Part shown: in pieces, positions 53,725 through 61,850 of the stretch
Position numbering within the stretch: position 1 is the first letter of the stretch
Layout of the letters: every line of letters starts with the position of its first letter
Source: Massilia sp. R2A-15
GTDB taxonomy: Bacteria > Pseudomonadota > Gammaproteobacteria > Burkholderiales > Burkholderiaceae_D
NCBI RefSeq assembly: GCF_030704305.1
Contig: NZ_CP131935.1
Span: 3,596,001-3,660,000, forward strand
Length of the DNA stretch: 64,000 bases
Direction of reading: 5' to 3'
Notes under the pieces: generated by a model
What the model was told of the DNA's origin: nothing
What the model saw: only the letters and a program-made list of their open reading frames with translations
Database searches by the model: none
Program-made: the position numbers and the translations under genes

Positions 53725-54038
53725 ATCGGATCTCCGACGTCGGCGTTGTCGTCCAGCGCATATTCGCCGCGCTCGTAGGCGGCGATGATTTCTTCGGCTT
53801 GCGCCAGGTAGCACGCGGGCGCGAGGATGCGCACGCCGCCCAGCGCCGGCGCGATCAGCAGATCGGCCTGCACGTGGTTGGCGTCGGCCACCACCGCCGG
53901 CACGCCGCCGGCCGCGAGGCAGCCTTGCAACAGGTACGCGTCGGTCGGCACCATGCACTTGGCGACCACGAACAGGTCGCGGCCCGGCAGGGACTCGGCT
54001 TCCATCGTCACATCGGCGGGACGCAGCAGGTGTTCCAT
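53721..54038 (-). CDS. DUF2007-like small protein
   Basis: A 105-residue protein. After RDLFVVAKCMVPTDAYLLQG it has the pattern VPAVVADANHVQADLLIAPA then VRILAPACYLAQAEEIIAAY, the compact alpha-beta fold of DUF2007, described as a putative signal-transducing domain. ATG 54038 has GGAG seven bases upstream. It overlaps DUF445 by four bases. The acidic end (YALDDNADVGDPI) is typical of such proteins. Function unknown. Confidence 0.78.
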   Translation of the reverse strand: MEHLLRPADVTMEAESLPGRDLFVVAKCMVPTDAYLLQGCLAAGGVPAVVADANHVQADLLIAPALGGVRILAPACYLAQAEEIIAAYERGEYALDDNADVGDPI

Positions 54039-54094
54039 CGCGACTCCTCGGCAGTTCGGTCTTGCCATCTTACTACCGCCGCGACTCGGACGCA

Positions 54095-55237
54095 TCAGAT
54101 CACGTGCGCGTCCCGCAGCGCCGCGATCGAGTCGGCCGGCCAGCCCCAGTCGGCAAGGATGGCGGCGCTGTCGGCGCCCGGCTTCGACGCCGCGCCCTCG
54201 ACCCGCGGCGCCGTGCGCGAAAAGCGCGGGGCCGGCGCCGGCTGCACGACGCCGTCAACGTCGACGAAGCTGCCGCGGGCACGGTTGTGCGGATGCGCCG
54301 GCGCCTCCTCCATGTCCAGCACCGGCGCGAAGCAGACGTCGGTCCCTTCGAGCAGCGCGCACCAGTCGTCGCGCGTGCGGCCGCGGAACAGAAGTTCGAA
54401 ACGGCGTTTCATTTCCGGCCATGCCGCGTGGTCCATCTGCGGGGCCGCTTCGGCGCCGGTCAGCTCGAGCAGCAAGGCGTAGAACTGCGGCTCGAGCGAT
54501 GCGATGGTGATGAATTTGCCGTCGGCGCAGGCGTAGCTGTCGTAGAACGGCGCGCCGCCATCGAGCAGGTTGGATTCGCGCGCCCCGTTCCAGTCGCCGA
54601 ACGCGCGCATCCCGTACATCATCGCGCCGAGCAGCGCGGCGCCGTCGGTCATTGCCGCGTCCACCACCTGCCCCTTGCCGGAGCCGCGCGCCTCCAGCAC
54701 GGCGCACACCACGCCGAACGCCAGCATCATGCCGCCGCCGCCGAAGTCGCCCACCAGGTTCAGCGGCGGCGCGGGCGGCGTATCGGCGCGGCCCATCGCG
54801 TGCAGCATGCCGGTCAGCGCGATGTAGTTGAGGTCATGGCCGGCGGCCTGCGCGAGCGGACCGTGCTGGCCCCAGCCGGTCACGCGGCCGTACACCAGCT
54901 TCGGGTTGCGCGCGTGGCAAGCGTCGGGGCCGAAGCCGAGCCGCTCCATCACGCCGGGCCGGAATCCTTCCAGCACCACGTCGGCCTTGCCCAGCAGCGC
55001 CAGCACCACTTCCTTCGCCTGCGGGTTCTTGAGGTCCAGCGCCAGCGAGCGGCGTCCGCGCGCCATCACGTCGAACTTCGTGCCCAGCATGGGGAAGGGG
55101 TTGTGGGCGCCGGACGCACTCTTCCGGTCGATGCGGATCACTTCCGCGCCCATGTCGGCCAACATCATGGCGGCGAACGGGCACGGCCCGAGGCCCACCA
55201 TTTCAACCACGCGTACTCCTGCCAGCGGTCCAGCCAT
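54095..55237 (-). CDS. CaiB/BaiF-type CoA protein, alpha-methylacyl-CoA racemase-like
   Basis: A 380-residue protein of the family III CoA-transferase superfamily. The closest branch appears to be alpha-methylacyl-CoA racemase, because AAGHDLNYIALTGMLHAMGR and NLVGDFGGGGMMLAFG contain the catalytic His (GHD) and Asp (GDFGGG) of that enzyme; transferases differ here. It would interconvert R- and S-2-methylacyl-CoA so that branched chains can enter beta-oxidation. It is the last gene of the operon with the dehydrogenase and thiolase. Transferase activity is not excluded. Confidence 0.85.
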   Translation of the reverse strand: MAGPLAGVRVVEMVGLGPCPFAAMMLADMGAEVIRIDRKSASGAHNPFPMLGTKFDVMARGRRSLALDLKNPQAKEVVLALLGKADVVLEGFRPGVMERLGFGPDACHARNPKLVYGRVTGWGQHGPLAQAAGHDLNYIALTGMLHAMGRADTPPAPPLNLVGDFGGGGMMLAFGVVCAVLEARGSGKGQVVDAAMTDGAALLGAMMYGMRAFGDWNGARESNLLDGGAPFYDSYACADGKFITIASLEPQFYALLLELTGAEAAPQMDHAAWPEMKRRFELLFRGRTRDDWCALLEGTDVCFAPVLDMEEAPAHPHNRARGSFVDVDGVVQPAPAPRFSRTAPRVEGAASKPGADSAAILADWGWPADSIAALRDAHVI

Positions 55238-55249
55238 CTGCTGCTCCTT

Positions 55250-56395
55250 TTACAGTGAACGGGCGATGATCTCTTTCATGATCTCGTTGGCGCCGCCGTA
55301 AATGCGCTGCACGCGCGCGTCCACATACATCTGGGCGATCGGGTATTCGAGCATGTAGCCATAGCCGCCGAACAGCTGCACGCACTGGTCGATCACCTTG
55401 CACTGCAGGTCGGAGATCCAGTATTTGGCCATCGACGCCTGCACCGCATCCATTCGGCCGGCGATCATGTCTTCGATGCAGCGGTCGATGAAGATGCGCG
55501 CGATGGTCGCCTCGGTCTTGATCTCGGCCAGCACGAAGCGGGTGTTCTGCATGTCGATCAGCGCCTGGCCGAAGGCCTTGCGTTCGCGCGTGTGCTCTAT
55601 CGTCAGGCGCAGCGCGCGCTCGATCGCGGCCACGCCGGACACGCCGAGGATGGTGCGCTCGTACGGCAGCTCGGTCATCAGCTGCGCGAAGCCCTGCCCT
55701 TCCACGCCGCCGAGCACATTGTCGGGCGCCACGTGAGCGTCGTCAAAGAACAGCTCGCAAGTGTCCTGGCCTTTTTGCCCGACCTTTTCGAGGATGCGGC
55801 CGACCCGGAATCCCGGGTTGTCCTTCGTTTCGAGCAGCAGCAGCGACACGCCGCGCGCGCCGGCAGCGGGGTCGGTCTTGACCACGACCAGGATCAGGTC
55901 GGCCAGGTAGCCGTTGGAGATGAAGGTCTTCGAGCCGTTGACGCGGTAGCCGTCCTGCCCCGCGACGGCGGTGGTGCGGATGCCTTTCAGGTCGGAGCCG
56001 GCGCCCGGTTCGGACATCGCGATCGCGCCGACCATCTCGCCGGTCGCCAGCCGCGGCAGGTACTGGCGCTTCTGCGCTTCGGTACCCTGGTTCAGGATGT
56101 AGTGGGCGACGATCGCATGCACGTGGATGCCGAACGCCATGTCGCCGGCGTGGGCCAGCTCCTCGAACACCACGCACTGGTGCGCGAAGCTGCCGCCCGA
56201 GCCGCCGTATTCATCAGGGATGTCGGCCAGCAGGATGCCCATCTCGCCGCCCTTGCGCCACAGGTCGCGGTCCACGTGCTGCTGCTTGCGAAACCGTTCT
56301 GCGTGCGGGACGATTTCGCTGTCCACGAAACGGCGCACGGCGTCGCGAAAGCCATCGAGCTCCGGCGTCATCCAGGGTGAGGTGAGGTCCATCAT
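55250..56395 (-). CDS. acyl-CoA dehydrogenase
   Basis: A 381-residue FAD enzyme that introduces the alpha-beta double bond into acyl-CoA. AIAMSEPGAGSDLKGIRTTA binds the substrate and flavin, NGSKTFISNGYLADLILVVV follows, and RIYGGANEIMKEIIARSL carries the catalytic Glu near residue 368 and the C-terminal Arg motif. The start ATG 56395 overlaps the thiolase stop (ATGA). ATG 56392 is a possible alternative. The operon context suggests branched or long side-chain substrates. The electron acceptor (ETF) is not encoded here. Confidence 0.94.
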   Translation of the reverse strand: MMDLTSPWMTPELDGFRDAVRRFVDSEIVPHAERFRKQQHVDRDLWRKGGEMGILLADIPDEYGGSGGSFAHQCVVFEELAHAGDMAFGIHVHAIVAHYILNQGTEAQKRQYLPRLATGEMVGAIAMSEPGAGSDLKGIRTTAVAGQDGYRVNGSKTFISNGYLADLILVVVKTDPAAGARGVSLLLLETKDNPGFRVGRILEKVGQKGQDTCELFFDDAHVAPDNVLGGVEGQGFAQLMTELPYERTILGVSGVAAIERALRLTIEHTRERKAFGQALIDMQNTRFVLAEIKTEATIARIFIDRCIEDMIAGRMDAVQASMAKYWISDLQCKVIDQCVQLFGGYGYMLEYPIAQMYVDARVQRIYGGANEIMKEIIARSL

Positions 56396-57573
56396 GCGGC
56401 CCGGTACATCGTCACGACGCAGGCGCCGCCCAGGCCCAGGTTGTGCTGCAGCGCGACGCGGGCGCCGTCGACCTGGCGCGCCTGCGCGGTGCCGCGCAGC
56501 TGGTGGGTCAGTTCGTAGCACTGCGCCAGGCCGGTGGCGCCGAGCGGGTGGCCTTTCGACAGCAGACCGCCGGACGGATTGGTCACCACCTTGCCGCCGT
56601 AGGTGTTGTCGCCCTCGCTGATGAACTTGTCGGCGCCGCCTTCCGGGCACAGGCCCAGCGCCTCGTAGGTGATCAACTCGTTGTGGGCGAAGCAGTCGTG
56701 CAGCTCGACGACGTCGAGGTCTTCCGGGCCGACGCCCGCTTCGGCATACACCCTGGCCGCCGCCTCGCGGCTCATGTCGTAGCCGACCACGCGCATCATG
56801 TCGTCCGATTCGAAGGTGCTGGGGCGGTCGGTGGTCATGGCCTGGGCGGCGATGTAGACGTCGGTTTTCAGGCCACGCTTGCGCGCGAAGTCTTCCGACA
56901 CCAGCACCGCGGCGGCGGCGCCGCAAGTTGGCGCGCAGGCCATCAGGCGCGTCATCACGCCGGGCCAGATCATTGGCGCGTCCAGCACGTCCTGGGTGGT
57001 GACCTCCTTGCGGAACAGCGCCAGCGGATTGTTCACGGCGTGGCGGCTGGCCTTGGCGCGGATCTTGGCGAACGCGGACAGCGGCGTGCCGTACTTTTCC
57101 ATGTGCGCCAGGCCGGCGCCGCCGAAGTAGCGCAGCGCCAGCGGGATCTCCGGCATGCCGACCAGCTTGTCGGTGACGGCGTCGAACGGATCGAAGGGGC
57201 TGGGACGGTCGGCGAACACCGAGGCGAGCGCGCCCGGGCTCATCTGCTCGAAGCCGAGCACCAGCACGCACTCCGCGGCGCCGCTGGCAATGGCCTGGCG
57301 CGCCAGGAACAGCGCGGTCGAGCCGGTCGAGCAGTTGTTGTTGACGTTGACGATCGGGATGCCGGTCATGCCGACCTGGTACAGCGCCTTCTGGCCGCTG
57401 GTCGAGTCGCCGTAGACGTAGCCGGCGTAAGCCTGCTCGATGTCCTCGTAGGCGACGCCGGCGTCATCCAATGCCTGGCGCGCGGCCAGGGCGCCCATCT
57501 GGTCGTACGGCGCGCTGGCGCCCGGCTTGGCGAACGGGATCATGCCCACGCCGGTGACGAATACTTTCCTCAT
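56392..57573 (-). CDS. thiolase-family acyltransferase, SCP-2/SCPx type
   Basis: A 393-residue thiolase. NNNCSTGSTALFLARQAI carries the nucleophilic Cys near residue 83, ELHDCFAHNELITYEALG is typical for the SCP-2 thiolase-like branch, GHPLGATGLAQC contains the catalytic His, and LGLGGACVVTMYRAA the final Cys. ATG 57573 has GAGGAG upstream, so the longer frame to 57600 is rejected. It is the first gene of the three-gene catabolic operon and is divergent from a TetR regulator. The SCPx group favours 2-methyl-branched 3-oxoacyl-CoA substrates, which fits the racemase downstream. Confidence 0.92.
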   Translation of the reverse strand: MRKVFVTGVGMIPFAKPGASAPYDQMGALAARQALDDAGVAYEDIEQAYAGYVYGDSTSGQKALYQVGMTGIPIVNVNNNCSTGSTALFLARQAIASGAAECVLVLGFEQMSPGALASVFADRPSPFDPFDAVTDKLVGMPEIPLALRYFGGAGLAHMEKYGTPLSAFAKIRAKASRHAVNNPLALFRKEVTTQDVLDAPMIWPGVMTRLMACAPTCGAAAAVLVSEDFARKRGLKTDVYIAAQAMTTDRPSTFESDDMMRVVGYDMSREAAARVYAEAGVGPEDLDVVELHDCFAHNELITYEALGLCPEGGADKFISEGDNTYGGKVVTNPSGGLLSKGHPLGATGLAQCYELTHQLRGTAQARQVDGARVALQHNLGLGGACVVTMYRAA

Positions 57574-57622
57574 TCCCGCTCCTCGAAGGTTGTCGGTCAA
57601 TTATAGGTCAGTCGTACTATTC

Positions 57623-57637
57623 CGCATAGCCCATGCG
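57623..57637. promoter_or_regulatory. short inverted repeat in the thiolase/TetR divergent region
   Basis: CGCAT-AGCCC-ATGCG, five-bp arms, 11 bp before the TetR start. A possible operator for the divergently encoded regulator; the arms are short, so confidence is low. GGTCAATTATAGGTCAG at 57595-57611 nearby is a second candidate with a repeated GGTCA. Confidence 0.3.
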
Positions 57638-57648
57638 ATAATCACATC

Positions 57649-58284
57649 ATGCCATCGACTCTCGCCAGCGTCCCGAAAGCCAAGACTTCGGTCACCACCG
57701 AAAAGGGGCTGGGCCGCGCGCACGAGATATTGCAGGCGGCGCGCGCGCTGCTGGCGGCCGACGGCTACGCCGGCCTGTCGATGCGGCGCGTGGCGGCCGA
57801 AGTGGGCATCAGCCTGTCGAACGTCCAGCACTACTACCAGAGCAAGGACGTGCTGCTCGAAGCGCTGCTGCTGTACACGATGGATGTGTTCCAGGCGAAG
57901 ATGGACAGCATCTCGGCCGAGATGGTCAGTGCGACGCGCGCCGAACAGTTCCTGTCGACGATCGACATGTTCCTGGAAGAGATTACCGATCCGGTGACGC
58001 ACGCGATCTTCTTCGAGATCTGGGCGCTGGCGTCGAGGAATGCGTTTGCGTCGGCGCTGATGGCGCGCATGCTGGCGCGCGAGCGCAAGGCGATCTTCAA
58101 CCTGATCCGCCCGCTCAATCCCGCCATTTCCGACGACGAGACCATGCAGCGCGCGATCCTGATGGTGGCGCAGGTCGAAGGGTTGATGCTGTTCCGGCTG
58201 GACAAGCACGCGCGCCGCGACGAATTCCTGGCGGTGCGCGCGTCGGTGCGCAAGGTGCTGCTGATGCTGGCCACGGCGCCCTAG
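57649..58284 (+). CDS. TetR-family transcriptional regulator
   Basis: A 211-residue repressor-like protein. The helix-turn-helix lies at about residues 24-70 (HEILQAARALLAADGYAGLS, RRVAAEVGISLSNVQHYYQS, KDVLLEALL). The variable C-terminal domain is all-helical and would bind an effector, plausibly an acyl-CoA of the neighbouring pathway. It is divergent from the thiolase-dehydrogenase-racemase operon with 75 bp between the starts, the usual arrangement for a local repressor. No effector can be identified from sequence. Confidence 0.9.
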   Translation: MPSTLASVPKAKTSVTTEKGLGRAHEILQAARALLAADGYAGLSMRRVAAEVGISLSNVQHYYQSKDVLLEALLLYTMDVFQAKMDSISAEMVSATRAEQFLSTIDMFLEEITDPVTHAIFFEIWALASRNAFASALMARMLARERKAIFNLIRPLNPAISDDETMQRAILMVAQVEGLMLFRLDKHARRDEFLAVRASVRKVLLMLATAP

Positions 58285-58315
58285 CTCCCCCACTTTTCAA
58301 AACAAAAAGGGACAC

Positions 58316-58705
58316 ATGTCCAGTTCTGCATTCAGTGCCAAGGTCTTCGCCTCCTACCTGTTCGTCGTCGGCGCCATGCTGGTGGTCGCGCCGAACTTCT
58401 TGTTGTCGATGTTTCGGATGCCAGTCACGTCCGAGGTGTGGATTCACGTCGTCGGCGTGCTCGCGTTCATGCTGGGCGTGTATTCCTGGGTCGCCGCCAG
58501 TCACGAAAACAAGGCCTTTCTCGAAGCGTCGGTGTACACACGCCTGCTTACGTTCGTGGCCTTCACCATCTTTGCAGTCATGGACCTCGTCAGCCCGACA
58601 CTGATTCTGTTTGGAGTGATCGAAGTCCTTGGCGCCGTCTGGACTTACTTCGCACTGAAAGCCGATACGCAGGCGGTCAAGCCGATCCTGGCGGGCCAGC
58701 ACTGA
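58316..58705 (+). CDS. small four-helix membrane protein, unknown
   Basis: A 129-residue inner-membrane protein with four hydrophobic segments: VFASYLFVVGAMLVVAPNFL, VWIHVVGVLAFMLGVYSWVA, LLTFVAFTIFAVMDLVSPTL and ILFGVIEVLGAVWTYFAL. Loops are short and there is no signal peptide. AAAAAGGGACAC precedes the ATG. Similar small proteins occur as hypotheticals in proteobacteria. It lies between the TetR gene and the effector-immunity pair without a clear link to either. Confidence 0.65.
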   Translation: MSSSAFSAKVFASYLFVVGAMLVVAPNFLLSMFRMPVTSEVWIHVVGVLAFMLGVYSWVAASHENKAFLEASVYTRLLTFVAFTIFAVMDLVSPTLILFGVIEVLGAVWTYFALKADTQAVKPILAGQH

Positions 58706-58713
58706 ACAAGAAA

Positions 58714-58740
58714 ATGGGGTCAGGTCTGCAGGATCAGCCT
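58714..58740. repeat. family A palindrome, copy 13 (degenerate)
   Basis: ATGGGGTCAGGTCTGCAGGATC then CAGCCTCC; the left arm is kept and the right arm has decayed. It lies eight bases after the membrane protein stop. Confidence 0.6.
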
Positions 58741-58855
58741 CCACGTGGCTCATTGCGACGGATCATTTCGATTGGGCAGCTTTTCCAATAGGCTAGCGAA
58801 GTCGCACGGCATGTTTTCGACGCGACATTCCGCCTCAACCTTCCGGAGAGCTATC

Positions 58856-59218
58856 GTGCCTTATGTCGCAATGGATCCTCGAAAATTCAACAAGACCGCT
58901 GTGGGAAACGGCCACTGCGTCGCCTATGCGCGGGCGGCTGCGTTGATGCCGCATACTGGAGTCTGGCGTAAGGGCAAGCAGGTACAAGGTGACAATACTA
59001 TTGCAGTCGGGACCGCCATAGCAACGTTCGACGAAAATGGGCGTTACGGGAACAAGGTGAACGGAACTTCCCATGTTGCGATCTACCTTGGCCAAAGCCC
59101 GATTGGTATTCAAGTCTTGGATCAATGGGTAGGTCAACCAGTACATGAACGAACAATCAATTTCAGACTAGCGCCGCGCGAGGTCAACGATGGTCGAAAC
59201 TATTATGTGGTTGAGTAA
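58856..59218 (+). CDS. BPSL0067-family protein, candidate type VI amidase effector
   Basis: A 120-residue protein matching the BPSL0067 family. NGHCVAYARAAALMP supplies a candidate catalytic Cys near residue 19 and GTSHVAIYLGQ a His near 65, the Cys-His arrangement of NlpC/P60-like amidases. The family appears related to Tae-type peptidoglycan amidases delivered by type VI secretion. GTG 58856 follows CGGAGAG by five bases; there is no signal peptide, as expected for a translocated effector. The next gene overlaps it by 29 bp and encodes an exported protein, a typical immunity partner. No vgrG or other T6SS gene is nearby, so the role is inferred. Confidence 0.7.
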   Translation: MPYVAMDPRKFNKTAVGNGHCVAYARAAALMPHTGVWRKGKQVQGDNTIAVGTAIATFDENGRYGNKVNGTSHVAIYLGQSPIGIQVLDQWVGQPVHERTINFRLAPREVNDGRNYYVVE

Positions 59219-59708
59219 GCCCCGAGCATTTGTGCTGCTGTTGGCCATAAGCATGTTGTTAGCGACTGGTCGCGCTGTCGCGTCTTCGGGCCAAGAGTGT
59301 GTCGGCGAATCGCCGACGGCGGTAACCCGCTGGGTATGGAAAAATCGGCCGGGCCTAAACGCGCCCGACGCCAGTCGATTTCTCGCCTCTGACTTTCTCG
59401 AATCGATCCGGCGCGATGCGGCGCGCGCCACCCAACGGGATGAACCTTGCGCCATTTGCGAAGGGGACCTCTGGACTAATTCGCAGGAAGGCGAAGCGCG
59501 ACCTCCCATGACATTCGCGTTGGCCAAACGCGACGGCAATCATGCGGAGGTTGTGTACGCATTCCGGTTTTCGGTTGAACCACATCAGCCGGTCGAACAG
59601 CGCACAACGCACATCATCCTGCGCAAGGAATCCGGATGCTGGAAGATCGATGACATGCGCCACGGCGCCGACGATTCCGTCAAGCGCTCGGTGAAGGCGA
59701 ATCGATGA
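59190..59708 (+). CDS. exported protein, probable immunity partner
   Basis: A 172-residue protein with a signal peptide (KPRAFVLLLAISMLLATGRA, cleavage near VAS), so it acts in the periplasm. The mature part has a Cys pair (ECVGESP, EPCAICEGD), beta-strand-rich FALAKRDGNHAEVVYAFRFS and a C-terminal CWKIDDMRHG, a pattern seen in DUF3828-like and other small immunity-type proteins. ATG 59190 gives the 29-bp overlap with the amidase-like gene; Met6 at 59205 is an alternative. Periplasmic location matches what would be needed to block a peptidoglycan amidase. Confidence 0.6.
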   Translation: MVETIMWLSKPRAFVLLLAISMLLATGRAVASSGQECVGESPTAVTRWVWKNRPGLNAPDASRFLASDFLESIRRDAARATQRDEPCAICEGDLWTNSQEGEARPPMTFALAKRDGNHAEVVYAFRFSVEPHQPVEQRTTHIILRKESGCWKIDDMRHGADDSVKRSVKANR

Positions 59709-59735
59709 AACGCGGGATGGCGCGGTAAGCGAAAA

Positions 59736-59867
59736 ATGGTGTCACGCCCGCGGACCAAGAGCTGGGGTCAGGTCCGGCGGACCTGCCCCCGGATTTGTCG
59801 CCGCCGCCGATTCTACTGCGGCGCCGTAAACGAAGAAGGGGTCAGGTTCTGCGAACCTGACCCCATT
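59736..59867. repeat. family A palindromes, copies 14-16
   Basis: Three copies in 130 bp: a decayed one (59736-59757), 59764-59790 (GGGGTCAGGTCCGGCGGACC, right arm altered) and 59838-59864 with arms GGGGTCAGGTTC and GAACCTGACCCC. They fill the gap between the immunity gene and the convergent protease gene. Confidence 0.75.
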
Positions 59868-59885
59868 TTGTTAGCCGACGCTGGC

Positions 59886-61850
59886 TTACACCGCGGCGCC
59901 GTCGCCGCACAGTTTCAGGCTGGCGCCACGCGGGCCGGACAGGTGCGCCATCAGCATGTCGTGGCGCTCTTCGAGCAGCGCGAACACGGCGTCCTTCGAC
60001 AGCACGTACTGGTCCAGCAGCGTGTCCTTGATCGATTCGATCACGGCCTTGTAATCGCGGATCGCGCCCAGCGTGTAGCTGTACAGCTCATCGGACTTCT
60101 CTTCGACCTGGCGTACCGAATGCTCGCCGTGCTGGTCCTGGCCCAGCTGCGTGTAGTCGATCTTCGAGCGCGAGTACATCGACAGGCGATTCACCATCAG
60201 GTTGAGCATCTTGGTGGCCTTCTCGATGTCGTTCTGGCTGCCGACCGAAATGCCGCGCGCGCCGTAGAACAGTTCTTCGGCCGCGACGCCGCCGTACAGC
60301 TGGATCACGTCCTGCTCGAGTTCTTCGAGCGTGCGCAGCGACACGTCGTCGCCCGACTGCAGCACGTAGCCGAGCGCGCCGATCTTCGACACCGACTCGG
60401 TGCTGATCTTGAGCAGGTGCGATTTCTCCTTCACTTCTTCCAGCGACATGCCCTGGCGCAGATACGGATCGATCTGCATGAAGAAGTGGCCCAGCTCGTG
60501 CAGCGCCACGCGCTCGCGCTGCTTGTGCTTTTCGGCCGTGGTGGCGCGGTCGGTCAGGCCCAGCGTGGCGCGCTCGAAAGCGCGGAACATCAGGTCGGTG
60601 TTGATGATCGTCTTTTCCTGGATCGAGATCATGCTCGCGCGCTCGACCACCGTCTCCAGCAGCGCCGGGCTGAGGTTCGCCGTCATCTCGGCCACCTGGT
60701 TCAGATCGAGGTCGCTCCAGTCGACCAGGCCATCTTTTTTACGCGACAGGAAGCTCTTGAGCAGTTCGCTGCGCTCGGTCTTGTTCGGCAGGCGGAAGTT
60801 GATCTTCACCGAGAAACGGCGCAGCATCGCTTCGTCCATCTCGGACGAGGCATCATCGAAGTTCGATGCCACCACCCAGATCACGCCGGCGCCCTTGTCG
60901 CTCTTGACGCCATCGAGCAGGCCAAGCAGCGTGTTGGCGGTGTCGTCTTCCCACTTCTTCTCGCCGCGGCCGCGCGGCATGAACAGGGTCTGCGCCTCAT
61001 CGAGGAAGATGATGCAGCTGCCCTTGGCGCAGGCCTTGCGGTACAGCGCATTGAGCGCCTTCGAGCCGCCGCCGACGAAACCCGATTCCAGCGCCGAGCC
61101 CGACGCCTGGATCAGCGGCACATTGAGCTTCTTGGCCAGGTAGCCGACCAGCTTGGTCTTGCCGGTGCCGGCGGGGCCGGTCAGCATCACGTTGAACGGC
61201 TTGTCGATGTTGTGCGACTTGTACTCGGCGCGGTTGCGGATCATGTCTTCCAGGTGCAGCACTTCCTGCTTGATGTCTTCCATGCCGATCAGGTCGTCCA
61301 TGCTGCCCTTGAGCTTGTCGGGCGAAATGACGGACGCGTTCATGCCCATGCCCGGAATGCCGAACTTGAGGGCGTAGATGATGAAACAGATCACCAGGAT
61401 GTCGAGCGCGTGGCGCTTCAGAAAAGCGGTCGCCTCGGCGGTGGCGCTGTTTTCGCCTTCGTCGAGCAGCACGGCCTTGTGCGAGGCCAGGTAGTCTTCC
61501 TTGGCGATCGAATAGGGAATGGCGTTCTTGAGCAGCACTTCGCGCTCCAGGCTCAGGTGCGAGGTGGACGGCACTTTGACCACGTGCAGTTCGCTGGCGC
61601 CCTTGAACTTGAAGATGTATCGCGGCGACTCCGACAGCGGCTTGGCCACCAGCAGGTAGTCGAGCTGGTCCTTGCGCGCGGCCAGTTCGGTGATCTCCGA
61701 AATGTTCTGCGACTGGACGACCGGGCTCGGGTCCTGGGCGACGTCGGCGCGCACGACCGCCAGCCAGACGAGCGAGGCAATCAGCAGCACGGCGGCGAGG
61801 CGCACGTACACGTTCTTGAAGGCGATCTGTAATTTGGCAAGATATGGCAT
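59886..61850 (-). CDS. FtsH-like AAA membrane metalloprotease, divergent
   Basis: A 654-residue protein. TM1 (about 17-36, VRLAAVLLIASLVWLAVVRA) and a periplasmic part precede TM2 (about 148-163). The AAA module has Walker A GPAGTGKTK near 223, pore-loop-like SGFVGGGSKALNAL, Walker B IIFLDEAQTLF and the arginine region DEAMLRRFSVKIN. The zinc site is HELGH near 449-453 (FtsH has HEAGH) with the third ligand region GVAAEELFYGARGISVGSQN-DIEKAT intact. It is an FtsH homologue, but the pore, Walker-B and SRH segments differ from typical FtsH. A normal ftsH probably exists elsewhere. Its substrate and role are unknown. Confidence 0.85.
   Translation of the reverse strand: MPYLAKLQIAFKNVYVRLAAVLLIASLVWLAVVRADVAQDPSPVVQSQNISEITELAARKDQLDYLLVAKPLSESPRYIFKFKGASELHVVKVPSTSHLSLEREVLLKNAIPYSIAKEDYLASHKAVLLDEGENSATAEATAFLKRHALDILVICFIIYALKFGIPGMGMNASVISPDKLKGSMDDLIGMEDIKQEVLHLEDMIRNRAEYKSHNIDKPFNVMLTGPAGTGKTKLVGYLAKKLNVPLIQASGSALESGFVGGGSKALNALYRKACAKGSCIIFLDEAQTLFMPRGRGEKKWEDDTANTLLGLLDGVKSDKGAGVIWVVASNFDDASSEMDEAMLRRFSVKINFRLPNKTERSELLKSFLSRKKDGLVDWSDLDLNQVAEMTANLSPALLETVVERASMISIQEKTIINTDLMFRAFERATLGLTDRATTAEKHKQRERVALHELGHFFMQIDPYLRQGMSLEEVKEKSHLLKISTESVSKIGALGYVLQSGDDVSLRTLEELEQDVIQLYGGVAAEELFYGARGISVGSQNDIEKATKMLNLMVNRLSMYSRSKIDYTQLGQDQHGEHSVRQVEEKSDELYSYTLGAIRDYKAVIESIKDTLLDQYVLSKDAVFALLEERHDMLMAHLSGPRGASLKLCGDGAAV

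Noticed and set aside
255-59867. Palindromes considered as a CRISPR array
   Set aside because: Copies are dispersed over 60 kb, without regular spacers, leader or cas genes.
59736-61832. 698-codon plus-strand frame opposite the FtsH-like gene
   Set aside because: Antisense shadow of a gene with intact AAA and zinc motifs; no ribosome site or domain.
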